64,000 nucleotides of DNA from Henriciella sp. (GTDB taxonomy: Bacteria; Pseudomonadota; Alphaproteobacteria; Caulobacterales; Hyphomonadaceae): contig JAJFFK010000027.1 of assembly GCA_021776655.1 (NCBI GenBank), positions 1 through 64,000 on the forward strand, given 5' to 3'. Below, piece after piece: positions 1 to 6,851 of the stretch. The notes under the pieces are model-generated. The model was not told the origin of the DNA and did no database searches. It saw only the letters and a program-made list of their open reading frames with translations. Position 1 is the first letter of the stretch, and every line of letters starts with the position of its first letter. Both the position numbers and the translations under genes were made by a program.

Positions 1-138
1 TCATCGAAAACGCCTTCTGTCGGATCAAGGACTTCAGGCGCGCGGCAACCCGGTATGACAAGCTCGCTCGCAACTTCCTGTCAACCATCGCACTTGCAAT
101 CCTCGTCGCATTCTGGATCTGATTGAGTCTGGAGCCTA
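1..138 (+). mobile_element. Right end of an IS5-family insertion sequence (transposase C-terminus plus terminal repeat)
   Basis: The reading frame from base 3 to the TGA at 120-122 encodes the last 39 residues of an IS5-type (IS427/IS1031-like) DDE transposase, including the typical ENAFCRIKDFRR and TRYDKLARNF strings of the C-terminal catalytic segment. The 16 bases after the stop (TGAGTCTGGAGCCTAG, 123-138) look like the outer terminal inverted repeat. The final CTAG fits the short target duplications common in this family. The rest of the element lies outside the window, so its intactness cannot be judged. The TAG at the border doubles as the stop codon of the opposing nuclease gene. Confidence 0.8.
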
Positions 139-936
139 GCCATCGGCGACTTCATCCTTTAGAAATTGTATCACACTTTCAATCGTATCCTTTTGTAGCG
201 CCACAGACATCAACTCCCGAAATTCGCCCTTATCCTTTTGAGTTGTGTGCCTCAGCTCAAACTCATCAGCGCTGGCAAAATTATTTGTTCCAGCGAAGCA
301 AACTGCAACCAAAACTGCATTGTAGTCGGTGCTCGCGGAGGCTCCTGAAACCGCCTTTTCATTGTAACTCTCCAATAATGCCACAATTTGATCCTTCAAA
401 TCAGACTGATCATTAACCACCGTGGCGCTATTGATTGCATTCTGCCAAAGCGTATGGCGTTCGCTATTCAAGTTATCTCTAAGGTCGGTTTTTGCTATTG
501 ATAAAAGACTTCCCAGCTTTTGGATGCTCGTTTGTTCACCACATTCACCAGCTTTCACTTCAACGAACCACATTTCTTTCGTAGCACCGTGATGTAATAC
601 TAGGTCAAACCCCTTTTTGATGGAATCCTCTTCTAGGTTGAAGTGCGCCGATGCTGCTCGAAAATCGGTCTCATAATGCAAAAAAAGTATGTGTGCTAAC
701 AGCTCTCCGATCATTCCTTTTTGAGTGTCAGCGCTTTTCGTATCGAATTTTTCAAAAAAGGAATTGAGGGTACTTTTGTACGAATACAGTACTGTATTTT
801 TCGAAGCCTTTGCCGCACCATTACAAATAGCCGAAAGACGAGATCGTATCTCGCTTTTTAGATCCTCGGAAATTTCTTCTATCGAGAAACACAGCGAGCC
901 ATTCCCACTCTTCTCGAATGTTATACCCCCCAACAT
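136..936 (-). CDS. HamA-like (DUF1837-type) PD-(D/E)XK nuclease, probably truncated by the IS
   Basis: This 266-residue protein shows a PD-(D/E)XK nuclease pattern: KGMIGELLAHILFL (candidate first acidic residue, about residues 94-107), then KKGFDLVLHH with the metal-binding Asp, then EMWFVEVKAG with the E-x-K catalytic pair near residue 125. This arrangement and the flanking helices resemble HamA, the nuclease subunit of the Hachiman anti-phage system. The family assignment is by eye. The partner helicase HamB would normally lie downstream, but here the IS5 element begins exactly at the stop codon. The gene may therefore be a truncated orphan, or HamB may lie beyond the IS. The coding sequence is visibly AT-richer than the rest of the window, which suggests recent transfer. 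The ATG at 936 has a weak GGAAA upstream. Confidence 0.5.
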   Translation of the reverse strand: MLGGITFEKSGNGSLCFSIEEISEDLKSEIRSRLSAICNGAAKASKNTVLYSYKSTLNSFFEKFDTKSADTQKGMIGELLAHILFLHYETDFRAASAHFNLEEDSIKKGFDLVLHHGATKEMWFVEVKAGECGEQTSIQKLGSLLSIAKTDLRDNLNSERHTLWQNAINSATVVNDQSDLKDQIVALLESYNEKAVSGASASTDYNAVLVAVCFAGTNNFASADEFELRHTTQKDKGEFRELMSVALQKDTIESVIQFLKDEVADG

Positions 937-1266
937 TTACGGTGGATTTCCTTTCAAAGAACTTCGGTGCCTTAATCACTATTTATATCAATGTATAATG
1001 GTCTCTTTATGCGCGCCCGCATGCAACTAAAAAATGTATAATGGTCTCTTTATGCGCGCCCGCATGCAACTAAAAAATGAAGTTATCTAAACGCACAACT
1101 TATAAAGATGTTTTGCAAGCTTAGGGCTCCGCCCTCGGCGCACTTCAAGCACAATAGACGGTCTCCCGAGGCTCGCCGTAAGCGACTGCGCCCGCCATCG
1201 ATTGTGCTTTCCGATTGCACACCCACAGTTCGCCACGAGGCAGGGTTTCAAAGTTGAAACCCATAC
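937..1266. other. 330-bp gap between nuclease and relaxase genes: tandem repeat and inverted repeats
   Basis: No convincing gene is visible. The left part holds a 43-bp tandem duplication (described separately) that lies upstream of the nuclease gene. The right part, 3' of the relaxase, contains a short hairpin AGGGCTCCGCCCT (1123-1135) and a 9-bp inverted repeat AAGCACAAT (1147-1155) / ATTGTGCTT (1201-1209) separated by 45 bp. These could be a transcription end for the relaxase operon or an element boundary. Nothing distinguishes the two possibilities. Confidence 0.5.
990..1079. repeat. Direct tandem duplication, 43-bp unit, about 2.1 copies
   Basis: Bases 990-1032 are repeated exactly at 1033-1075, and four more bases (to 1079) continue the match. 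Each unit contains TGTATAAT, which resembles an extended -10 element on the plus strand, and a GCGCGCCCGCATGC segment rich in self-complementary bases. The repeat lies 54 bp upstream of the start of the HamA-like gene. It has no spacers and is not a CRISPR array. Confidence 0.9.
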
Positions 1267-2586
1267 CTAAATACTCGGGTCCTGGCCTTGCCCCCGTTTT
1301 CGTCGAGGTTGTGATCGTCTCGAGGCACGTTCACGTTTGAACGCATCGCGGCGTTCTTCAACCGAAGCGGTTTTCATCCCGGTGAATTTCTCACGATCCG
1401 CCGTGACATGATCGTATTGCTGCCGAAGCCGCTCGGAGTGTTGACGCTGCCGCTCTGCCAGCCATTGCCGTTGTTGACGTTGGCGCGAGACCAAAGCCTC
1501 TCGTTCCGACCTATCACGCTCAAATGCCCTCGCAGCGTCGGCTTCGTTTTCGGCTTTGATGCGCTTATTCTCACCCCGCATCCAATCCCAGATGCCTTTA
1601 AGGCCGTTTCTAAATTTAGCTTGGCGGACAGCCGCTTCCGCAATTTGACGCTCATTGATAATTTTCAGGGCATCGGCACGCTCTACGCGCTGGCGCTCGA
1701 CCATTGCGCGGCGCTGGAGTGTGCGCTGCGCCTTTCGTTCTTCATTTCGCCGTTTGACTTCGACGGCATGCTCATCAAGCTTGCCAAGCATCTGTTCTGC
1801 AATCTTCGATTTGGCGTGCTCGACGTTTGGTAAGTCAGTTTCTTTTCCGAGGCGCTCGCGCACGGCTTTCGTTTTGATCCCAACCCACTTGGGAACGCTG
1901 TAAACCTCACCTTCGCTATCTACCGCAACAAAACCCCTGCGATCACCCTTAGCGAGCCGAAAGCCCCGGCCCTCAAGCGCATGCTCAAACGAGGCACGGT
2001 TATCACTCAGCGCCCAGGCATCTTGAATTGCCGTTTTGATTGCGCGGGCATCTTTGCCCTGACGCTTCGCCTGCTGGTACTGATCGAATGTGTAGTTGAG
2101 CGGGTTACGTTCGTGAGCGTTGATGAGGCCGCGCGGAACCTCCCAGCCATGCTGGATGAACAACTCGCGCGAAACATCCTTCATTCTCATCCGATTAAAC
2201 GGCAACGGGATGGCTTTCATCTCATCGGCATTTACGCGGCTCCACACGGCGTGAGCGTGCCTATCCCGATTATCTCCCTTTTCATGTAGCACAACCACGC
2301 GCGGCTGCCCTGTAAGTCCCAGAGCAACTTCGGCGCGATCTATCGCATCATAGAATTGTTCTTCGCTGACACCCGCACTTTCTGGCGGTGAGAGCGAAAG
2401 GGAGAAAAGATATTTCTTGCAACGCGTGCCGGATGCAATCGCTTGGATTTCCTGAAAGGCGTCCGCGACCTCGTCAGAGGCGAAGCCTTGCACTTGCAGG
2501 ACATGCACATGGTCATTTTCATCATCGCGCAAGAGGTGACGCGCTAAATCCGACGCGCCGCCTCTTGCGTTACCATGCAGGATCAT
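1267..2586 (-). CDS. Relaxase / mobilisation nuclease
   Basis: This is a plasmid-type DNA-nicking relaxase that would cut oriT and pilot the strand during mobilisation. The N-terminus MILHGNARGGASDLARHLL and the histidine motif DNRDRHAHAVWSRVN (HxH metal site followed by Arg, near residue 105) are typical of the MobA/VirD2-like relaxase superfamily. The C-terminal half is long, charged and probably coiled coil (many Arg, Gln and Glu), ending in a basic tail. I chose the ATG at 2586 because it overlaps the mobC stop as ATGA, a sign of translational coupling. An in-frame upstream ATG at 2625 would instead overlap mobC by 43 bp. The product is 439 aa. No type IV coupling protein or mating-pair genes are in the window, so any transfer would need a helper. 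Confidence 0.85.
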   Translation of the reverse strand: MILHGNARGGASDLARHLLRDDENDHVHVLQVQGFASDEVADAFQEIQAIASGTRCKKYLFSLSLSPPESAGVSEEQFYDAIDRAEVALGLTGQPRVVVLHEKGDNRDRHAHAVWSRVNADEMKAIPLPFNRMRMKDVSRELFIQHGWEVPRGLINAHERNPLNYTFDQYQQAKRQGKDARAIKTAIQDAWALSDNRASFEHALEGRGFRLAKGDRRGFVAVDSEGEVYSVPKWVGIKTKAVRERLGKETDLPNVEHAKSKIAEQMLGKLDEHAVEVKRRNEERKAQRTLQRRAMVERQRVERADALKIINERQIAEAAVRQAKFRNGLKGIWDWMRGENKRIKAENEADAARAFERDRSEREALVSRQRQQRQWLAERQRQHSERLRQQYDHVTADREKFTGMKTASVEERRDAFKRERASRRSQPRRKRGQGQDPSI

Positions 2587-3035
2587 TGCTTTGGTTTGAG
2601 GCCAAGAGAACTCACCAAAAGCCACCGCATGTATTTAATGTCGGAACAGGCCCCATTTAGGTCTTTAACGAGATCCGGCGTCAACGGCAGCGTGCCTCTA
2701 TTAGCCGCCTTGGCGATCTGGTTCATATTTGCGGAAAGCCGCGATTGACCGAATTTCGCCAGCACCTGACCAATTTTTGATTGATCTACGCGCGAATGGC
2801 TTCGTTGACGCGGAACCGCTGGCAAGCCGTCGAATAGTCGGGCTTTTATATATGCACTGAGCGGCATGTTGCCCGCAGCCGCTGCAACCCGCTTTCGTTC
2901 CTCCGGCGTAAACCGGATCGAAAATGGTGGTTCGCGCTTGGTTTTTGCTGATCGAGGCGGACGGATAGCGATATCGCCATGTCCTGCCGCTTCCGAGAAT
3001 AGCTCAGTGGTTTTGTTGCAGCCGGGTCTTCTCAT
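2583..3035 (-). CDS. mobC: Relaxosome accessory protein MobC
   Basis: This 150-residue protein has the bacterial mobilisation protein (MobC) layout. A ribbon-helix-helix-like N-terminal part (FSIRFTPEERKRVAAAAG, then LSAYIKARLFDG) precedes the conserved LSANMNQIAKAANRG helix and a C-terminal helical end. MobC proteins bind near oriT and help open the nick site for the relaxase. It is the middle gene of a tightly coupled operon: its ATG overlaps the TGA of a 40-codon ORF and its own TGA overlaps the relaxase ATG. Confidence 0.85.
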   Translation of the reverse strand: MRRPGCNKTTELFSEAAGHGDIAIRPPRSAKTKREPPFSIRFTPEERKRVAAAAGNMPLSAYIKARLFDGLPAVPRQRSHSRVDQSKIGQVLAKFGQSRLSANMNQIAKAANRGTLPLTPDLVKDLNGACSDIKYMRWLLVSSLGLKPKQ

Positions 3036-3154
3036 AGTCCCAGCTCCTCCAACTCGTGCTTATAAGGCGCGAGCTGATCTTCGAAGTCTTTTAGGGTCTG
3101 GAAGAGTTCTTCGGAATTGAACTGGGAGTTCAAACTATCTCCCAGCGGTGGCAC
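3032..3154 (-). CDS. Small 40-residue ORF leading the mobilisation operon
   Basis: Reading backwards from the mobC start, a frame opens with GTG at 3154 and ends with TGA at 3034-3032, overlapping the mobC ATG as ATGA. An AAGGGA sequence (3164-3169, complement) sits about 9 bases before the GTG and fits a ribosome binding site. The product is acidic and helical (it includes LFQTLKDFEDQLAPYKHELE) with no family I recognise. The evidence for its reality is the perfect overlap with mobC and the plausible Shine-Dalgarno. An upstream TAA in the same frame shows that it is not the tail of a longer intact gene, although it could be a remnant of one. Confidence 0.5.
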   Translation of the reverse strand: MPPLGDSLNSQFNSEELFQTLKDFEDQLAPYKHELEELGL

Positions 3155-3317
3155 CAGCTCAAATCCCTTGTGGGACTGGCCTTAGGCGTTCCAGCGGAAT
3201 TTGACGATGTACAGCGACCTCAAGACAGCTCGCATTCTCCCATGATCGCATTGGCTCCATGCCGTCGCCTTCGCAAGTAAGCTCACAACAAGCTGTCAAA
3301 GTTGCCAGTCATACTCG

Positions 3318-5234
3318 CTAACTCACATCTTCGATTTGAATTGCAATTCCGGCTGCATCCAATGTCACTCTCAGAACATCCCCGGAGCGGATGAGTTGAT
3401 CGAGCATTTCGGGCAGGTCGCCAAACCGCAAGTCTTCAGGCCCAAGTTCGACGCCACGTGCACGTTCTACCAAGGACGCATCTATAAGTGTTGCATCCGA
3501 AACGATAACGGAGCGACCCGCAATTTCAAAAGTCAGCGCGCTGGCGTCGACGTTTGCAACCGTGCCTGCGATCTGGTTCGCGCCGCCGCCATTGTTGTCT
3601 GCACCGGTCGTTGGGCTGGTTCCGGCAATACCATCATCGGGTTCGAACTCAACTTGACCATCCGATTGAGTTGCCAAGACGCCCGTGTTGCAGCCGAGTC
3701 CAGCGTCGTCGCTTGTCGCCTGTACGACATCACCTGCCTGTAGGTTTGAGAAAAATTCTGAACGCCCAATATCCAGATCGGAGGCGTCTTCAAAACCACC
3801 AAAACTGAGTCCTGTAGTGTCAACCAAGACCCCTAGAATGATAAAAGTTGGATCACTGATCGATCCCGCTTCAACTGCGCCGCGTAGACGACACTTTGGT
3901 TCGGTTTCATCAGATCGCTCAATGCGGGTCCACGTCACAGTTCCATCGGCCAAAGGAAAACCTCGCGCTTCGATCGTGTCACCGGATCTCAATCGGGAGA
4001 TGAAGTCCTGAACCGACAACCGATCACCATCAACGACCTCGTCTTCTAGGCGGGCACCACCAGATGGCGATATAGTCAATCCCAGTCGCGTTTCTAGGAA
4101 AGAGGCTGGGATATCAATTGATGTGACTTTATCCTCAGTGCGAACACTGTTTTCAACTTCGATTTCAGATTCACGAATGATCAACAAACCGTTCGAGTCA
4201 AACGAACCCTTGATCTCAACCCGTAGACCAATTCGGGACACGAGGCTTGCCGCGTCTTGAACCTGAATTGCAAATCCATTGACAACAATTATGTGGGGTT
4301 GCGACGTGGTGTCGATCGACTGCAAGATACCCTCAATTTCGAACTCATCATCAGCCCTAAAGTCAGACAAGTCATCTTCTCGCTCGACGCGAACAGCAAT
4401 CAAACCTCCGGCCGCGCCAATGTCCGCCTTCACTTCAACGAATGTGTTCACCAAGGTTCCATCACCGACCAGGCCATCAGCAAAGATTGTCGAGCTGGTT
4501 ATCGCGAAAATCGCACCATTGATCGTAAACGTGCCTGCGCCAAGGTCGAAGGCATCGACGACGCCTTTGACTTCCACTTCGTCGCCATCGACAGATTGGC
4601 GCCCGAGGTCGCTAAACGCAGTTCCAACACGCTCGATACGAGTCGCAACAATCCCAGTATCAGTTATAAATCCACTAACCTCAACAACAATCGGGACATT
4701 CCCAGGAAAATTGCCTGGATCAAGATCGCCCAGATCAATCCCCGGATTTGAGTCATTATTTCCGATATTGTTGTCAAACACGGTGTTTGTATCAACAATT
4801 ACCGTCTGACCAGCGACTGAAAAGCTGCCAATCGCCGGATCCAGAGGATCGCGGATAATCGCTTCAGCGGCCCCTTTGATATCCTCGTCATATTTGAATC
4901 TGCTGGCAGTGCGCACGCCGCTCGTTTCGGTGGCCTCAACCTCGACCTTCATTCCGAGCCGCAACCGTCCATTGTCACCACTAATATCGGGTTCGTCTTC
5001 AACAGACACGACCGTTCCAGAATCCACCTCATATTTCACGCCATTGACGAATATGCTGCCAAACCCTGTAATTGTTCCAATCGTGGCAATTGACATTGTT
5101 ACTGGGGGAGGAGGTGGCGGTGGTAAACTTGCCGCCGGAGTTCCAGCTGGACTGCCGCCGCCGCCACTGCACCCAGCGACAAAAGTCGTCATCGCTGTGG
5201 TTGCGATCAAACGGATAAGACTTGAGTTACGCAT
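3318..5234 (-). CDS. Multi-domain DUF5666 outer-surface lipoprotein
   Basis: The 638-residue product starts with a lipoprotein signal (TTAMTTFVAGCSGGGG, lipobox VAGC). A Pro-rich linker follows, then a chain of at least five beta-rich repeats of the DUF5666 type (for example GTITGFGSIFVNGVKYEVD, VEVKGVVDAFDLGAGTF, FEIEGILQSIDT, NQIAGTVANVDASALTFEI). Each repeat pairs a G-x-I/V opening strand with a short 'R.G..VEV.G' closing strand. The function of these secreted beta proteins is not known. The start is set at 5234 because AGGAGA lies 8 bases upstream; a longer frame to 5282 has no such site. No operon partners are evident. Confidence 0.75.
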   Translation of the reverse strand: MRNSSLIRLIATTAMTTFVAGCSGGGGSPAGTPAASLPPPPPPPVTMSIATIGTITGFGSIFVNGVKYEVDSGTVVSVEDEPDISGDNGRLRLGMKVEVEATETSGVRTASRFKYDEDIKGAAEAIIRDPLDPAIGSFSVAGQTVIVDTNTVFDNNIGNNDSNPGIDLGDLDPGNFPGNVPIVVEVSGFITDTGIVATRIERVGTAFSDLGRQSVDGDEVEVKGVVDAFDLGAGTFTINGAIFAITSSTIFADGLVGDGTLVNTFVEVKADIGAAGGLIAVRVEREDDLSDFRADDEFEIEGILQSIDTTSQPHIIVVNGFAIQVQDAASLVSRIGLRVEIKGSFDSNGLLIIRESEIEVENSVRTEDKVTSIDIPASFLETRLGLTISPSGGARLEDEVVDGDRLSVQDFISRLRSGDTIEARGFPLADGTVTWTRIERSDETEPKCRLRGAVEAGSISDPTFIILGVLVDTTGLSFGGFEDASDLDIGRSEFFSNLQAGDVVQATSDDAGLGCNTGVLATQSDGQVEFEPDDGIAGTSPTTGADNNGGGANQIAGTVANVDASALTFEIAGRSVIVSDATLIDASLVERARGVELGPEDLRFGDLPEMLDQLIRSGDVLRVTLDAAGIAIQIEDVS

Positions 5235-5415
5235 AGTATTTCTCCTGAACCATAAACCGGAATCAGCGACCTGTTGGGGCACCTGCTTTCAAGGATAACG
5301 ATTGCGCCGGTCAACTTATTCCCAGACGGCGAATCAAACATCCAAACCATAGTGCGACAGTTCTGCCCCAAAAGGGATTATGGCGCAATGAGTACGTCTT
5401 CATCCTCATTCCCAG

Positions 5416-6663
5416 CTATCCAGTTATGGCTTCTGTCTCGTTACGACTGGTCAATCGATTTAAGATGAATAGAGTGACGAAGACGATGCAGATGGGGACG
5501 AGTATGAGATAGAATGCTGACTGCCCATCAAAGGCTTCAAACGCCCGCCCAGTGATCAGAGATCCGAGTGTGCCGCCGAGGGCCGAAAACACCACAAGCA
5601 AACCGGTAGCTGGGGCGTGTTCAGGCTTTGGCATCGATGACAGAACGACTGAACTGACTACTGGATAAATTGGCCCCATGAAAAACCCGATCAGCGGGAA
5701 CAGGTAGACGACCAGAGGTGCGCTCAGCCATGTCACGGACGCGATTGTTGGTAGGTCCCTTGTCAGGGGTAGGGTCAAGATGATGAGTGCTGCCATGCCG
5801 ACCAGGCAGATGCAAAGGAAGGGGAACCAGCGTAGCCTCTGCAGCACGACGCCGGCGAGCAGGCGCCCCGCCGCGAGAGCGCCTGCAAATATGCTCGCCG
5901 CTTGTACACTCATCTGCGCCGGGAGGTGCAGGACTTCCTTATTGAAAGTTGGCAACCAGGTGCCGATGCCTTGCTCAATCACGACGTAAAGGAATAGGGA
6001 AAATACAAATACGATAATCAAGGGACGAGCGGCCAATTTCAACATCTCGCCATATGCCCGCGCGATGCTTTGCTCGTTGCCATCTGAGGCCGCGCTTTCG
6101 TCCAGTTTCATTCGCCAGACTAAAAGTATAGCGACGGCGCAGGCAGCGATCAGCAGCCAGTAGACGTTTAGCCAACTTGGATTGGTTGGATCATTGCTGT
6201 CGATAAACGCGCCAAAGATCCAGTAACCGGACAGCACACCAAGCACGAAGAATCCTTCAATCATGTTCAAAAGACTGGCGTGCTGCTCTTTGCTTTCCGT
6301 AATCAAGCCTACGCTCGAATAGATGGCAACTTTCGTTATCCCGAAGGCCACGCCGATACACAAGAAATGCAGCTTGGTGGCCCAAAAAGCATCGCCGAAG
6401 ATCATCGCCAGGCAGCCGACCATGACAATTAAAAGCCCGGCCAGCATCCCGCGTCGATAGCCAATACGTGGAAGTTGCGAGGCGATCAAAAACGAGATGA
6501 CCGCAATCGGAAGGTCTTTGAAACCTTCAAGCACGGACGCTTCTATCTTGTTCACTTCGAAATAACCGATGGACTGAAGAATCACGACACCAACACTGTT
6601 CAATAATATCGCAAATATCAGGTAGACGACGATCAGAGTTGAAATAACTGAGAAGTGTTTCAT
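5416..6663 (-). CDS. MFS sugar permease of the GH65 locus
   Basis: This 415-residue inner-membrane protein has about twelve hydrophobic segments and the MFS loop-2/3 pattern (PRIGYRRGMLAGLLIVMVG). It is divergent from the GH65 phosphorylase gene. The 188-bp space between them holds one copy of the locus palindrome, so both genes are probably controlled by the LacI-type repressor. By context it imports the disaccharide that enters the periplasm through the TonB-dependent receptor. Substrate specificity cannot be read from the sequence. An AGGAT lies just before the ATG. Confidence 0.8.
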   Translation of the reverse strand: MKHFSVISTLIVVYLIFAILLNSVGVVILQSIGYFEVNKIEASVLEGFKDLPIAVISFLIASQLPRIGYRRGMLAGLLIVMVGCLAMIFGDAFWATKLHFLCIGVAFGITKVAIYSSVGLITESKEQHASLLNMIEGFFVLGVLSGYWIFGAFIDSNDPTNPSWLNVYWLLIAACAVAILLVWRMKLDESAASDGNEQSIARAYGEMLKLAARPLIIVFVFSLFLYVVIEQGIGTWLPTFNKEVLHLPAQMSVQAASIFAGALAAGRLLAGVVLQRLRWFPFLCICLVGMAALIILTLPLTRDLPTIASVTWLSAPLVVYLFPLIGFFMGPIYPVVSSVVLSSMPKPEHAPATGLLVVFSALGGTLGSLITGRAFEAFDGQSAFYLILVPICIVFVTLFILNRLTSRNETEAITG

Positions 6664-6777
6664 GCGAAATCCTAGTGCTTGAAATTAAGAAACAGGCTTG
6701 TGGGTTGGATCTTTGAGGGCGCTTTTGCAGCAGTTGATGCGTAAGACATGCGCCAAAGGGGCATTGTTCGTGTTGAC

Positions 6778-6793
6778 ATGAAATGCATTTCAT
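6778..6793. promoter_or_regulatory. LacI-family operator O1 between the permease and GH65 genes
   Basis: ATGAAATGCATTTCAT is a perfect 16-bp palindrome with a central CG-less TGCA core. Two close variants flank the promoter region of the LacI gene and the TonB receptor gene at 11025-11063. A TTGACA (6773-6778) abuts it and could be the -35 box of the phosphorylase promoter, which a bound repressor would then block. Confidence 0.75.
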
Positions 6794-6851
6794 AGCAATC
6801 CTTCAGTCGCCTCTAAATCTAAAATTGTGTTGGTGGCACCAAGGAAAGCCA

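Noticed and set aside
990-1079. Possible CRISPR array
   Set aside because: Two directly abutting units without spacers, and no cas genes anywhere in the window.
1123-1209. Inverted repeats 3' of the relaxase as oriT
   Set aside because: oriT normally lies on the mobC side of such operons, and no nic-site core is recognisable here.
4257-4809. Plus-strand ORFs of 164 and 176 codons inside the DUF5666 gene
   Set aside because: They are shadows of the minus-strand lipoprotein, which has a signal peptide, repeats and a good Shine-Dalgarno.
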